Origin: Timema cristinae
Lineage: Eukaryota; Arthropoda; Insecta; Phasmatodea; Timematidae
Assembly: GCA_039000515.1 (NCBI GenBank)
Contig: JBCFYV010001001.1
Span: forward strand, 7,986,294-8,050,293
DNA length: 64,000 nucleotides
Reading direction: 5' to 3'
Under the pieces are notes generated by a model, which was given only the letters and a program-made list of their open reading frames with translations, had not been told where the DNA came from and did not search any database. Positions 1 through 11,930 of this stretch are shown here, one piece after another. Every line of letters begins with the position of its first letter. The stretch's first letter is position 1. A program made the position numbers and the translations under genes.

Positions 1-1079
1 AGTAGAAGTTAGTTAATAAAGTTACTAAAGCAATGTTAATTCATACATAAATTCATGTCATCTACAGAGTTTCTTTTGATAGATATTATCAATACCTACC
101 AAATAACACAAATAATATAAAAATATTATCAATATTAACCTCAAACTAATATATTTTGATTTTCTCTACTGTTCTTCCAACCAAATCAGGGTATATGTAG
201 GTTAATTTATACTGAGTTTAGTTTACAAATATGAAAGTGGTTGGTTTCTTGGCATAGTTCTTGGCTTTAACTCATATTTTATAAAGACTCAGGATAAATA
301 TAGATAACAAACTTCCTACATTATTACTGTTGATTATTTGAACACTAGATTTATTTCGTTTTTAGACAATCCATATCTATTGAGGAAAATGTCAAACTCT
401 TACAAATTGTTTTATTAGTGTTTTTATAGTGATTTGGAAAGCACACATTATAACTTATTTCGTATTGTGATTACTTTTCATTTGATTTGTGTATAAAAAT
501 TAATATATTCAAACCAAGTTTAAAAATAATGGATTAAATAGCCAAACTATTTATTTGTTATTTAGTTAGATCTGCATTAAATTCATATTCTTTAAATTTA
601 AAAATTAAACCTGGGCACGAGAATCGAATCCTCCATTTCAATTCTCGTGGTCCAATGTAATTTTTCAATTTAAAGAATATAATTAAAACATTTTTGGAAC
701 ATCAATAAGCTATATTCCCTATCGATTCAGCATCACCTTTTTCAAGTTTTGCACACATACATCAACGCATAGTGCCTATACTGCTGTGTTTTGTGTTGTT
801 TTTAAATACCTACATCAAACTGTCCATTGCACTTGTTTAGTAATTAGTTATCTCAATACTGTAAGCAGAACTGTGGAGTCTGGGCCAGTAAAAATGTACA
901 GACTCGAATTTTTAAACTTCTTTGGCATTAATTGCAAAACTATTCCTTAGATATTATAAAAAAAAATATCCCTGTACTAATTTTTTTTTCCCAACACGTG
1001 TAATAATCTATTACACAATTTATAAGCTTACACACAAAGTACAATTAATCTTTGATTGAACCAAATTTTCCATTTTCAC
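1..1079. other. No gene recognised; AT-rich flank
   Basis: All six frames are broken by frequent stops and no finger motif or transposase motif is visible. The only structured item is the palindrome at 585-680. The right part of this stretch could include 3' non-coding sequence or an LTR of the retrotransposon remnant that ends near 1080, but no LTR pair could be defined. Confidence 0.5.
585..680. repeat. Imperfect 96-bp palindrome
   Basis: Two arms of about 42 bases (585-627 and 638-680) are inverted copies with a few mismatches. Both arms begin with an AT-rich part and end in GAGAAT next to the loop. This could be a small foldback element or a tRNA-derived fragment; no target duplication was found. 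Confidence 0.55.
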
Positions 1080-2530
1080 ACGTACACTTCACCGGGTTCC
1101 ACTGTTCATTCCCAGGTTAATCTTGAAAGTACTTTTTTAAATGCACTGCGTTGTAAGTTTCAATTAGTTCTTTAGACCTTAGACAGCAAATAACATATGC
1201 ATTCTCGCCCTTAATACCCGTGATAAGACCCGGTCCAGAATACAACAGGAAAAATTTGCTCGTTTCCTTGGAGAGAGACTAAGACATTTTGTGTGTCCTT
1301 ATTAACACCAGGTCTCCTATACGCTATTTCGCTGGTTTTCTATTTGTCTTCGCATCGTGTTCCCTTCTTTTATTTGCGATGTTCACCATTCTCTGCCCAG
1401 CTAACTCCAACTTTTCTTCCATATACAATTCTTCATATAATATATCAGGTTTGGGATCATTTATTAATATTGAATTAACCCCCTTACTAGCCCTGTCTAT
1501 TTCACAACTGCTCGCACCCGGGCTGTGATGCGATGACCTCAATAGTTTTTTGAATTGCCCTGTCCCTTACTGGTTCCTCCAAGGACTCTGAGTCACTGGG
1601 ACACTGTGCGATTACGTTAAGATCACTGGCCGGATTTGCGCACATCCTCTGCCATTAGTTGAATTGTTCCTTTTCCATGTAATGGTCGGCTTGACCGCTG
1701 ATGCCAATCTTCGGTCCATTCTTGTTCCCCTCCGGTTAATCCTCCAATTTACAGGTTTGACATTTTGTTGATGCGGGCACTGAGCTCTTCCCTGTATTTT
1801 CTGGGCTGCTGTCCTGGAATTAATCTCTGTGACCCTTGACCTTGTGAATCATATTGTAGCCCTTTATTCCGTAATGGCATATTCTGTGCTCCCTCTCGTT
1901 ATTGCCTAAGTCCAGCCTCTCTGTGACTTGGAGTAACTGCGCCATATTGGCTACCCCTGCCGCTATCAATATCTCTTGCATATTCCAGTCAAAGTGTTGT
2001 ATCAGATGGGATACGAACCTCTATTCTCTTATGGTCGTCTAGATATCAGCTTGGTTCTTTAAGTGCTGTATCTATTCCATCATCGTTTCATGACGCGAGT
2101 TGTATGTCTCATTAAAAAGTGTTTGTAGGAACATGTCTTGTTGGTTTGTCGACCACCATTTTCCCAGGAAGGCTTTCCTTGCCGTTGCATAATTGGCCCA
2201 CTCCCATTCATAACTTTTGTCTCTCAAACCACCTTTAGTAAGTACTTTCAATTGTTTGTTACAATTGAACTTACTACCCGATCAATCCTGGTGATGTATT
2301 GGACTGCAGACAAGTTTGATTTACCCCCAATATATTTAGGTATTCATGCCTTAATAAGATCTAAGGGCACTTCACCTTTTATGTGTCTATATCCAGCCTG
2401 CCCTGGTACGTCCTCCGAGTACTACTTGCTGACAACAGCGGCTCATGTGCTGAGGTAGTGTTCCTTACATAACCATTCTCAAGTCGCTGACCCTGCTTAG
2501 CAGCTCACTATGGTCATTTTCATTTGTCCC
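1080..2530 (-). mobile_element. LTR retrotransposon remnant: gag fused to integrase C-terminus
   Basis: Read on the minus strand, 2330-1980 encodes a gag-like stretch with stops. It has a tryptophan-rich core (WANYATARKAFLGKWW at about 2200-2145) followed by a helical QTLFNETYNS segment. About 600 bases further on, 1540-1085 encodes a typical integrase C-terminal region: a basic stretch ending NRKPAK, then GDLVLIRTHK, FFLLYSGPGLI and a closing NAVHLKKYF. Protease, reverse transcriptase and RNase H are absent, so this is an internally deleted copy. Many stops and frame changes show it is dead. Class I LTR (Ty3/gypsy-like) is inferred from the integrase tail; LTRs were not delimited. Confidence 0.6.
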
Positions 2531-2544
2531 AACCCGAGTGGTCA

Positions 2545-2644
2545 NNNNNNNNNNNNNNNNNNNNNNNNNNNNNNNNNNNNNNNNNNNNNNNNNNNNNNNN
2601 NNNNNNNNNNNNNNNNNNNNNNNNNNNNNNNNNNNNNNNNNNNN
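2545..2644. other. Assembly gap of 100 N
   Basis: Exactly 100 unknown bases. A run of this length is usually a placeholder of undefined size, so upstream exons of the plus-strand zinc-finger gene may be missing here. Confidence 0.99.
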
Positions 2645-2974
2645 CTAAAATTATTTGGAAATGTTTTTTTATTGCACAAGTGTTAGTAATATTTTGTTTT
2701 ACTCTGGTAAATAACTTTACTATACTATCACAATTTAAAATTCAATTTCTTGAGATATTTTTCCATATTAACATGGTTTTTAGTGTATTTAACAGCTCAG
2801 AACTTTTATTTCTGGAATCAGAAAAACAAAGAACTGAAGTGTCAAACATATTAATACTGAGATTGATTCTTAATTATTTCTATACCAGTAGAAATTGTAT
2901 GTTGTTTGACACCCTTAGTTTTTAAAGTCACCATTTGTGAGTTCAATTGTAAATCTTGGATGTATTTTTCCAAG

Positions 2975-3117
2975 GAAACCTTCGAGCGCACATTATTAGA
3001 GTCCACACTATCCCCACCTGTGGTGAGCAGGTGTACAAGTGCAACGAGTGTCCTTGTGCGTTCAAGAAGCTTGGCAGCCTCAATGCTCACATGAGTCGGA
3101 TGCATGTTACAGAAAAG
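2975..3117 (+). CDS. ZNF236: Exon A: end of one zinc finger plus one complete finger
   Basis: The acceptor is ttttccaag at 2974 and the donor GTGAGG follows 3117. The first residues, GNLRAH and HIIRVH, are the helix and two histidines of a finger whose cysteines lie in an unseen upstream exon. After a short linker comes a complete finger: CNEC, a conserved Phe, GSLNAH, and a histidine pair spaced by four (HMSRMH). The exon enters in phase 1 and leaves in phase 0. A hAT-like MITE starts 27 bases after the donor. Confidence 0.75.
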
Positions 3118-3144
3118 GTGAGGGCACTACACCCAGTCCAATCT

Positions 3145-3799
3145 AGGGATGTAAAAAAATATTGATACTATACTAACATCGATATTTTCCTTTCAATACT
3201 AGTAATTTTTTTACTCAATATTTTTGCTTATTAGTACTCACACTCCGGTATCATCGGTATTGAAAGAAACAAGTTTTTTTGTTATTTTTACTCATTCTGG
3301 GATTAAACGTTTACTAGGGTGGACTGTGGAGGAAGAACAAAGGACACTATTTCTCAATTCTCACTCATTTTCTGTGTGACAAGCAAAAAGCAATTCTAGC
3401 ACTCAATCTCTTTTAGTTCATCATAATTCATAACTATTATTTCATCTTTGTGTATCAATACAGCCTGATGCCTGACTAGACATATTACAAACTAAACAAA
3501 AGAAGCTTTTTAGAGATAAATGAACTCAATTAACTCAAGGATGCCCCAAGCAAAGAAATAGAAAAGTTCTACCTTGGAAAAGTATATAAATGACAAATGT
3601 AATTAGAAAAAGGCACCTCCCATAAGTGAATAATCATGTAAGTTTTAGAAGTTGGAGATCGAAAAGTATTTTGTAAAAAAAATCAATACTGATACTGTTA
3701 TTGAACTTTTCTTTCGATACTAGTACAGTATCGATATTTTTCTTCCCATAATTTTAATGAGTACAGTATCAATACTTTTCTTTCAATACCACTTCCCTA
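3145..3799. mobile_element. hAT-type MITE with target duplication
   Basis: A 655-bp element is flanked by the direct repeat GTCCAATCT (3136-3144 and 3800-3808; 8 bp plus one shared base). Its ends are inverted: AGGGATGT at the left against AGGGAAGT read inward from the right. Both subterminal regions carry ATTGATACT-type repeats. No coding capacity is visible. An 8-bp duplication and an AGGG-type end indicate the hAT superfamily. Confidence 0.75.
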
Positions 3800-4041
3800 G
3801 TCCAATCTCATGCTGTTAGAAAAATCTCAAATTGAATCTCATCTCTAAACATAATTTTGAACTGAATCAGAGTCTAATCCCCTGCTTAAAATTTGATTGA
3901 ATATCTTATTTTAAAAATAGGTTCAGATCTTTATCAAATAATTTTGCTTAGGCCTACAGTGATAATGTTTTGAATGAATATTTTACCATCCTAAGTTTCT
4001 GAATCTAACCCAATTATAAAATATTACAAAAAATGTTTATA

Positions 4042-4320
4042 ATCATCATCATCATCACTGCATCTTAATACCCATTTCGGGTTTAACGCACTTACGCTAA
4101 TTTAATGGTAGGGTGACTGTGAGATGAAATGGAGGACCTACAGTTTAACGTGGAATCCAAACCACGGTAGAGGCCTGGCATTCCACACATTACAAGGATG
4201 TCTTGTCAGAGGTGAAGGAAGGGTTTGGCAATCAGATAAATTAGTGCCGGGACCGAGGATTGAACCCGGACCCCCAACACAGAAGTCCGACACCTTACAC
4301 CTAGACCGCCAGGTCACCCT
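4042..4320 (-). mobile_element. tRNA-derived SINE, family A
   Basis: On the minus strand the head starts near 4320 with GGTGACCTGGCGGTCTAGG (box A-like), followed by GGTTCAATCC (box B-like) at about 4268-4259. The 3' end contains the GCGTTAAACCCGAAATGGG-type tail seen in all family A and B copies, then an ATG/ATT-rich simple repeat at 4060-4042. Confidence 0.75.
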
Positions 4321-4834
4321 GGGGAGATATAATACTGAAAGAATGGGGGAAATAATATAAGTGGTAGGGGAGTAAATAGAGTGAAATAAGTAAAATAAAG
4401 TGATAGATAAATAAAGGCTGAAGGGAAGTGTTAGGAGAGAGGGTTGATAGTGGAAGAAGATTGAGGGAAACGGGAGGGGGGAAAATGTAAATGGGAGGAG
4501 AAAACAATGATAATTTAGCATGACATAAAAATGCAGACTAGGACATTGAAATTGCAAATAATTATATAAGCTGTATCAGTTAAACTAAACTTGTGCATAA
4601 AGTATTTTTACGTGAATTTAAATGGTAATCCTGGTGTAAAACATAGACAGGTCAAATGGTAAGTCAAGGGGTTAACTAAACAATTTCTCTTTCATTAAGT
4701 GTGTTGGCAATCCATCCTAATTCAGACCACTATTTAGCCCACCTACACACGCGCATGCACACACACTCACACATTCACCAGTACCTTAAGAGGTGGGCAA
4801 GAAACTGTGCATCTAACTTTTAAAAAAAAAACTT

Positions 4835-5150
4835 CATACTTAAACCATCCTCACTAACTTTCTTCACATTTCCCAATCCCTACATACTCCCTTCACTAAA
4901 CAACTTCCATGTCATGAATCATACATGCTCTTTAATTCTTAAAACTCTTAATGTTTCTCTTTTTCACACATTTGTCTACAATATTTAACCACATATTACT
5001 TGGCCTACCCCTTCCATTTGACCATACACTCTTCCATCATACAGTGTGTTTGCTCCGTCACTCGATCCACACTCTTCCCCTCAACATGTCCAAACCAATG
5101 TAAGGCGCTTCTTTCACATTGATAATTTGGCCTAGTCCTCTATTACACAT
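4835..5150 (-). mobile_element. LINE 3' fragment, family beta
   Basis: The minus strand encodes the C-terminal tail of a non-LTR reverse transcriptase: LHWFGHVEGKSVDR at about 5105-5060, then NGRGRPSNMWLNIVDKC after a frame break. The WFGHV and GRGRP signatures are characteristic of this region. The copy is 5' truncated and ends close to the acceptor of exon B. A second copy of this family lies on the plus strand at 55310-55540. Confidence 0.6.
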
Positions 5151-5174
5151 AACATATTTGGTTAAAAATCACAG

Positions 5175-5355
5175 TTGGGTGTTGTTGACCTATCGGGAGA
5201 GCAGCAAGGAGAAGCTAACATAAGTGCGGTGATGTCATCATTAGCCGAGCTACAGAAGGAGCTCGGAGAAACCCCACAAAGCTCAGACGCAGACATTCTT
5301 CATCAGGCCATCGTCAACAGTGGATTGTCTAACAATAAACCAGCCAGCGCTCCAG
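5175..5355 (+). CDS. ZNF236: Exon B: finger-free linker
   Basis: The acceptor is aaatcacag at 5174 and the donor GTAGGA follows 5355. The exon joins exon A in phase 0 and leaves in phase 1. It encodes an acidic segment rich in Gln, Ser and Glu, with LAELQKELGETPQSSDAD and LHQAIVNSGL, predicted helical. It is the linker between the N-terminal fingers and the first four-finger group. The frame stays open past the donor to 5456, but only as intron read-through. Confidence 0.7.
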
Positions 5356-7333
5356 GTAGGAGACACTTTGAACTTAGGGAGGCCTACTTTACAGGGATTC
5401 AAACAAAGGAAGGGTCTAATCCATCTTTTCTTGAAAACGAATCTCCATTTTTCTGATTTTACACTTCTGGTTTTGTTTTCATTAGGTGGTAAATTAATGG
5501 TCTTGGTTAGTTAGTCGAACTCCTCCTCCTTCATCTTCTTCTTTAGATCTTGTCCGTGCAGCCAGTGGTTCAGTAGAGCTTCTTGGGGTGAATTGATATG
5601 GTGGTGGTGGAGAACTTGATTCATAATAAAGCAATTGAAATTTATGAGGTTGATTCAGAAGTTTTATTTGGCGAAATTTTAACAAACATTTTAAACACTA
5701 GTGACAGAAAAGAAAAAAAGGTTAGTTATTACTTGAAGACAAACATAATATGGTTATAGTTGTGATAAATTAGCCACATGGTAGTCTCCCTTTTCTTCCA
5801 CCCATCTCTAAACACCCTAAAGCCAACACAAAAAGAAGACTATTTGTACCTCTTAGTAGTTTTCCTAGCTCGCGAGCTAACTGGCAAGTGTGTTGCGTCT
5901 AACGCTTCCCTTCCACATAGTATCAAAAACAGATGTTAAAATCTAATGGGCCTATTGGCTAGCTGTTCACGCCAAACCTCCCCTTTCCACTGTGAAGCCA
6001 CAGGTGCAAGCCACACATGCATCTCACAGCTTCCAGGTACTCATAAAATAAAACAGCCTGATGCTTAAAAGGGAAAGGCAAAAGTAATAAATTTAGATGA
6101 CACTATAATTTCAACAAAGACTTTACAAGAATGAAAACTACTAGATTCAAAAGTTAAAGGCCTAAAGATGAAGGTAATGAATTGAAGTTTAAAACATACA
6201 TTGCTTACAACTTTGGACTACTTATAATTAACATAAAACTCCACACTTTCTTATGATTAAACATTTGAACTGACTTATTTAGTAATAGAGGTATTAAATT
6301 AGGACTATAAAAGAATAATACATTGAAGATGCTGAAGGCTACTTACTAAAATAGGCCTAACTGATTGTAAAACAATAATGTACTCTTTAAGTGTAGTACT
6401 CTCAGTAGCGTGATAATGTTAACATGATTTCTAATAAACTTAGGGGAAGAATTTTGTAAAAGATGTATAAAATATTATTAAATTTCTTTGAATATTATAA
6501 ATACTGGGCACTTTCAAGCCTATTATATCCATGGTTAATTTAGGTGTTTTAAAAATGGTATTAAATTAATAAAATATACAGTGGCAAAACTAGCATATAT
6601 AAATGAAATGGTCGAGGGCTAAGGGCCTAAAACTCTGACTACTTTATATTGGGTCTGATTGTTAGATTTTGTTTCTATAGATAAGTTGGGCCAAACCTCC
6701 CAGTATCATGCTAGCACTAAGAAATAATTTGGATTCAAAATTTGAAGGGGAAAAAAATTAGAAAATTGAATCTTATATATCAAACACACTAAGCAAAATA
6801 TAAGATGCAATCAATAATATGACATGTGGACAACCTCCAAGAGGGTATACCTTGAGCAATGTTTTCTTCCAAAGAAAAGGCTAAAAGTTTACACACATGG
6901 TGGCCAAACTGGTTACTCCATTTCTTACATCCAAAAATCTCTCCCATATGTTAAATAAATAGAATTGTATAAAAATGAAGCACATACAAAAGTAAAACAT
7001 TAACCCATATTTATACAGACCCCAATATTGGTATGTTTTCATTAGCATCTTCTTCAGGAAGTATTAGTAATAGGACCAAAATTGTTTTTAAAACCTCCAA
7101 TTTTGAATATCCTTAGCGATTTGAAGATTCGAAGCATACTTTCTGTTATTTAAACACATCATTGACTAATTGCTACAAAGCAACTTTTTTTCTCTTCATT
7201 TATGATTAAAAAAATAGATAAAAACAATGCAATAATGTCAACTACAATGCCACCACAATTCAAACACTAACCCTTTAATCTTATTGGCCAACACTAAAAG
7301 ATATCCTGTCATATTTTTTTTAAATTGTGACAG
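5356..7333. other. Intron B-C, no repeat family recognised
   Basis: About 2 kb of AT-rich intron (67-70% AT by eye). Stop codons are dense in all frames. No TIR pair, SINE head or LINE motif was seen, apart from short stretches with TAGGCCTAA that recur elsewhere in the window. Confidence 0.45.
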
Positions 7334-7463
7334 AATCTAAACCATCTGAACCATGCGACGCTTCAAGAAAGAAAACTGGGGAAGACCCCCACACCTTCGA
7401 AAAGGATGGAGAGTCGACATCGCTCATTACGCTTGCTGATAAGGGGCAGGATGGTATTGTCAG
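7334..7463 (+). CDS. ZNF236: Exon C: finger-free hydrophilic linker
   Basis: The acceptor is ttgtgacag at 7333 and the donor GTTAGT follows 7463. The exon is entered in phase 1 (the codon at the join is GAA) and left in phase 2. It encodes a charged, low-complexity linker (SKPSEPCDASRKKTGEDPH, ending DKGQDGIVR). Both phases fit exons B and D exactly, which supports the exon although it has no domain. Confidence 0.65.
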
Positions 7464-7806
7464 GTTAGTCAACCTATCACAAACTTTATTCACATACAAG
7501 GTTATTACCTAGAATCCATTTTTCATACTTTTTTTTTTCAACATTGATGAGTATTTCGGCATTGTTGCCTTTATCAAACGCAAAGAAGAAAGAAAAGTTT
7601 ACAAATAACACAAACACTCGATTACTCTATTTTAAATTTAAAGAGAAACTGTTAAAAACACATTGTGCCAACTGTTTTTGGGAGTAAAGATAAATTTCTT
7701 GGCTGTGGTTAGTATTTATATCCCTATTTAAAAAAAATAACAAAAGATGAAATGGGAATATAACAAAATAGTAGAAAATAGAAATAGTAACTAAAGGTTT
7801 TACCTG

Positions 7807-8150
7807 TTTTGGTGGCCGCATTGTCTAAGGTGTCACACTAGTGTTAAACTAAACTGTCGATGACAGAGCGATTGTAGAAAATATAAATAGGTACTAAATG
7901 TTTTACTTTATTCGGTGGCTACATGGTTTAAAGTGTCACTTTCATGCTAAACTAAACTGCCAATGACAGGGAGATCGGGGTTTGAATCCCGGTCGGGTGT
8001 ACTGATGGTGATTTGTCCAAAATGGCTTTACACTCTCAATTAATGCGCAATGGTACACTTCCTCTAAAATTCAATCTCCCTTATTCCTTATTCATTAGGG
8101 AAATTAGTACATTTGAGTATTAAAACTAAATATTATTATTCATTATATAT
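7807..8150 (+). mobile_element. tRNA-derived SINE, family B, with duplicated head
   Basis: The SINE head occurs twice in tandem: 7807-7871, then again from about 7907, in both cases after a TAACTAAAGG/GTACTAAATG-like stretch. The second head carries the box B-like GGTTTGAATCCCGG at about 7980. The body matches the family B copy at 26355, with ACTCTC, TCATTAG and an ATT-rich 3' end. The copy is strongly diverged and ends 90 bases upstream of exon D. Confidence 0.55.
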
Positions 8151-8238
8151 TCATACATACAGTAAAGTGCTATATTTTCTGTCTGGGTTTTAGCTATAAT
8201 GTATTAACCTTCGTATCTTAATTCCTTGTGTACTTCAG

Positions 8239-8371
8239 GAGGTATGTCATTCGTCAGCGCAAAGTTGGCAATATGCGTTGGCACCAATGTTCCTATTGTA
8301 TGAAGGAGTTCAAAAAACCATCTGATCTCGTCCGACATATCCGCATCCACACAAATGAGAAGCCGTTTAAG
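8239..8371 (+). CDS. ZNF236: Exon D: finger 1 of the first four-finger group
   Basis: The acceptor is gtacttcag at 8238 and the donor GTAAGA follows 8371. A basic lead-in is followed by one C2H2 finger: [13 protein letters not shown], and HIRIH, with linker TNEKPFK. The exon is entered in phase 2 and left in phase 0. The finger closely resembles the first finger of exon P (RKPSDLVRH), so the two groups look like duplicates. Confidence 0.85.
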
Positions 8372-8573
8372 GTAAGATAAACCTTAGATGACAATTTGTA
8401 TATGGTATTAAGGAAATTAAAATAATCAATTAAACTGTATATACACTATACAGACACATGATTTACCTGAAATCAAGAAGGAAGGTTTTTTTTCTTCTAA
8501 AACTTGGACATCGCTTTGAATATTCATCAGCTTTGACTTTGATTTGAAAGATAAATTCTAAAGTTGACAATAA

Positions 8574-11155
8574 CAGGGTGTCCAGTGACCTGGATAAGTC
8601 AGAAAATTTTCTTGGTCAGGGAAAAGTCAGGGAATTTTATCAAATATCTGGAATGTTTACATATTCACGAAATAAATTCACAACTTTTATTTCCAACAGT
8701 CAAAATAACATATAGCTCCTCCCAGTTAACACTCATCACAAATCTTTTTTAACATAGTTTTCCCAGTTGAGCATAGTAATCTCAATTCTCAAGGTAAATA
8801 TGTGATTCTTATGTTGTCTTTCTACCTGTCTTTAGCCAAAGTTGGTCATTGTTATGCACACATGTGAAAATTTTATTATGTTATAGGAAGAAGAAACTAT
8901 AAAGAATGTATCTCACAACAATTATATACTAGTGTAAGCCAATCTTTTAATGGTTTAATATGATTTAATTTAAATCTAAGTTGTATTACACAACTCAATA
9001 GCCCATTGATTTAGGCTGAAATCCTTTTACCCCTTCATAGAGCGACACAATTTCAGAATAAAATTGTGTCTAAAAATAGTATTATATTAAATTGTGCTCT
9101 TAAAAAAATATTAATTGTAAGATACTTAATATCTATAGGGTTTCTAAAGGTATAGAAAACCGGGAGAAGTCAGAGAATTTTGAAAGGATCAGGGAAAATT
9201 CAAAGAATTTTTAGAGTTAACCACGCCACATTATGATCCTTTGCCTTCTTTTGTGATTTCCTCTACACTCATTCGGCGTTGTGTTTTCTACTCATGCCAT
9301 CATCTCTCCACCCACTTCTAGTCGGCAGGAATGATTCAACATGCCCCCGCTGTTATCTGACAAATAACATTTAGCTGCATTATTGAAATAAAAACAAACA
9401 CTTTCAAGCTCAAATGTTGAGACGATGATACACTCAGAAACTTTCGGGTATCCTTGAGCTTATGACATCACTTGATGTCAACTGATCATAGGCGAGTTTT
9501 CGCATTTGACTTGGTTATGTCATAGTATTGAGTGTTATCAACCAAGTGGTTCTGACCAAGTTGAGCGAAAATGTTTTGGAGATTTTTTCTTAAACAAAAA
9601 TAGCAGATGGGGTAGAGTAGATCTAACAGCTGGTAGGTGAATTATTTACATAATCCTACTATATATACTGCAAATCAACGGAAAATAAGCTATTTAATTT
9701 TATTCTTTGTTAGATTGATGCTTGTTTTGACTAGTCCTAATATTTACACAACATATCAAGCTAAACATATCTTCCCAAAAATAACCTTAAGAAAACAAAA
9801 TATTTATGTACTACTAAATAGGCCTAGATCATATAGTACTCTTTTCTTTTATTCATAACTAAACATGTTTTAAGTACTTACTTACTCCGTGTATTTCTAG
9901 CTAGTAATTTACAAAAACTTAAAATTAATTGACAACAAAGTTATATGCATTTGAATCTAACATAAGAAGTTATGCTGTTTTGAAATTGGCATACAGATTC
10001 TCGGCTCTTTGGTTGTAGCCCTACTGTTTAGTCTGGTCAAGGAAAGCGTTACCAAACCGAGTTCTGGTATCATCTTGATCATAAACATTTTGTTAACACC
10101 AATACCAGGCTAACCGTGAAAACGCTGTGGCGTAAACATCAATGCCAAGTCAACAACAAAAAAACACCTCATTCCATGCCCGGTTTACATATCATATTTA
10201 TGACCAGTGCATTAATCTCCATGTTACGTTCAGTCTGTAAGATTAATAGAGTTGCGTATAACTTATAAGTTTTAGTTTAGTATGCATATTATATTGCCAC
10301 GTTTAGGCAGCTTTCACATGGCGCGTGATGTTTTATTTTGTGACTAGCCCCAAGACAAACATTAGTTTGCCAATATTATGTGTCAACAATATAAACCTTG
10401 TTATTATCTTGAGTAACTAACATGCAGCAGTGGTCTAGGGGTTGTGTCATTGGCTAGCAATCCCTTGATCGTGGATAGGGTTGGGGGGAGTGTGGGGTGT
10501 TAAACTAAAGAAGAAGAAAGATATAGTCCATTCTTGATAACTTTGCCCTTCTTTGACGTTGAAGGGTTTTATAGCCAAGCCTTACAGAATTATTTAATGT
10601 GTTTCACCACTTTTACAAGTGATTTAATTTGACATTGCCTATCTAAGTAACAGAAACATAATTTATATATAGGCCTACTTACATTTTTAGTGACATTTCA
10701 ATTACCATAGGATGTAAAGTTATCGTGAACTGACTTTAGATAAACTGTTTAGTATCCAAGTTTGATCAACAATGTCACTCCTTTTCAGGTATTAAACCAT
10801 GCCAAAAAGATCTTAATTTAGGACAGATTGGCTCAACGAGCCACAGCTCAAGCAAATAAAGCCCTCTATTCAACACAAAAACACAGCTTTTAGCACTATG
10901 TGCTCCAAAACTATAGAGTTGAGTAAGATGTGCTGAAGAGCCTGTTCTTAAAATGTATGGAGATCATTTGTAGCTTTTTTCCTGAAAGTCAGGAAAAATT
11001 GTCCTTTAGCCCTGGAAAACAGAGAAAAGTCAAGAAATTTTCAATATCCATATCTGTAGCAACCTTGATCTAGCAGCTTGACAAAGTTAGAAATGAGCTC
11101 TTGAAAACCTGGAAAGGTCAATTAATCATAAAATATGGTTTTGCCGAACATCCTG
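8574..11155. mobile_element. Probable hAT-like element with GTCAGGGAA subterminal repeats
   Basis: The left end is CAGGGTGTCC and the right end read inward is CAGGATGTTC. GTCAGGGAAAAGTCAGGGAA occurs near the left end, and related GTCAGGAAAA/CAGAGAAAAGTC runs lie near 11000. The flanks GACAATAA and AACTATAA match at six of eight positions. The subterminal repeats resemble those of the 59214-62494 element. No transposase frame is left. A tRNA-like fragment sits at 10430-10500. Confidence 0.4.
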
Positions 11156-11324
11156 AACTATAAGTTTTGCAAATAAAAATATTTTTAAAAAAACAATTAT
11201 GCTAAATTTTTTTCAAATTTGTGCTGTAATTTATATCACAAACCAATGTTCACATAGCAAAAATCTAAAATTATTATATTTGGAAATAACTTAATTTATC
11301 AGCCCAGGATGAAATATGTAATTA

Positions 11325-11607
11325 TTATTATTATTATTAGCATCGCGTCTTACTACCCGTTCGGGTTATACGCACTTACGCTAATGTGTAATGGTAGGGT
11401 GATTGTGAGATGAAATGGAGGACCTACAGTTTAACGTGGAATCCGAGCCACGATGGAGGCCTGGCATTCCCCACATTCACAAGATGTCTTGTCAGAGGTG
11501 TAGGAAGGGTTTGGTAATCAGATAAATCTGTGCCGGGACCGAGGATTGAACCCCGGCCGCCAGCACAGAAATCTGACACCTTACCCCTAGACCACCAGGT
11601 CACCATA
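11325..11607 (-). mobile_element. tRNA-derived SINE, family A, full length with target duplication
   Basis: The copy is flanked by the 13-bp direct repeat AAATATGTAATTA (11312-11324 and 11608-11620). On the minus strand it runs from GGTGACCTGGTGGTCTAGG through GGTTCAATCC to the shared 3' tail and an (AAT)n tract. The long duplication and the simple-repeat tail are hallmarks of LINE-driven retroposition. Confidence 0.85.
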
Positions 11608-11689
11608 AAATATGTAATTAATTGCACTAGTTGTTTTTAATTAACAAATTGCATTGTGTAACATGATTGCATGTCTTTTATGTTCCCAG

Positions 11690-11829
11690 TGCAATCAATG
11701 CACGCGATCATTTGCTGTGAAGTCAACTTTGACAGCGCACACCAAGACTCACACAGGCATCAAGGACTACACTTGTGCTCACTGCTTCAAGAAATTCTCT
11801 TCCTCCAGCAGTCTCAACGTTCACATAAG
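11690..11829 (+). CDS. ZNF236: Exon E: fingers 2 and 3 of the first four-finger group
   Basis: The acceptor is tgttcccag at 11689 and the donor GTACTG follows 11829. It joins exon D in phase 0. Finger 2 has [14 protein letters not shown] and HTKTH; finger 3 has [14 protein letters not shown] and the start of its second histidine region, completed in exon F. The exon leaves in phase 2. The VKSTL helix recurs in finger 2 of the exon P group. Confidence 0.85.
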
Positions 11830-11869
11830 GTACTGTTAACTGAACTTAATTAAAAGTCATCAGGAACTT

Positions 11870-11930
11870 TTTACAGCCTGTGGCTAGGTCACTTTAGTAA
11901 AATGCCTCAATCTTCCTTAAAATCAACTTT
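11870..11930 (-). mobile_element. Short 3' fragment of LINE family alpha
   Basis: The segment CAGCCTGTGGCTAGGTCACT followed by TTTAGTAAAATGCCT is the inverse of the 3' end of the LINE at 13030-13695 and recurs at 20185, 26885 and 38070. Confidence 0.5.

Noticed and set aside
4124..4360. Open frame in the SINE region
   Set aside because: It is fully explained by the family A SINE; the same frame recurs in another copy at 11424-11627.
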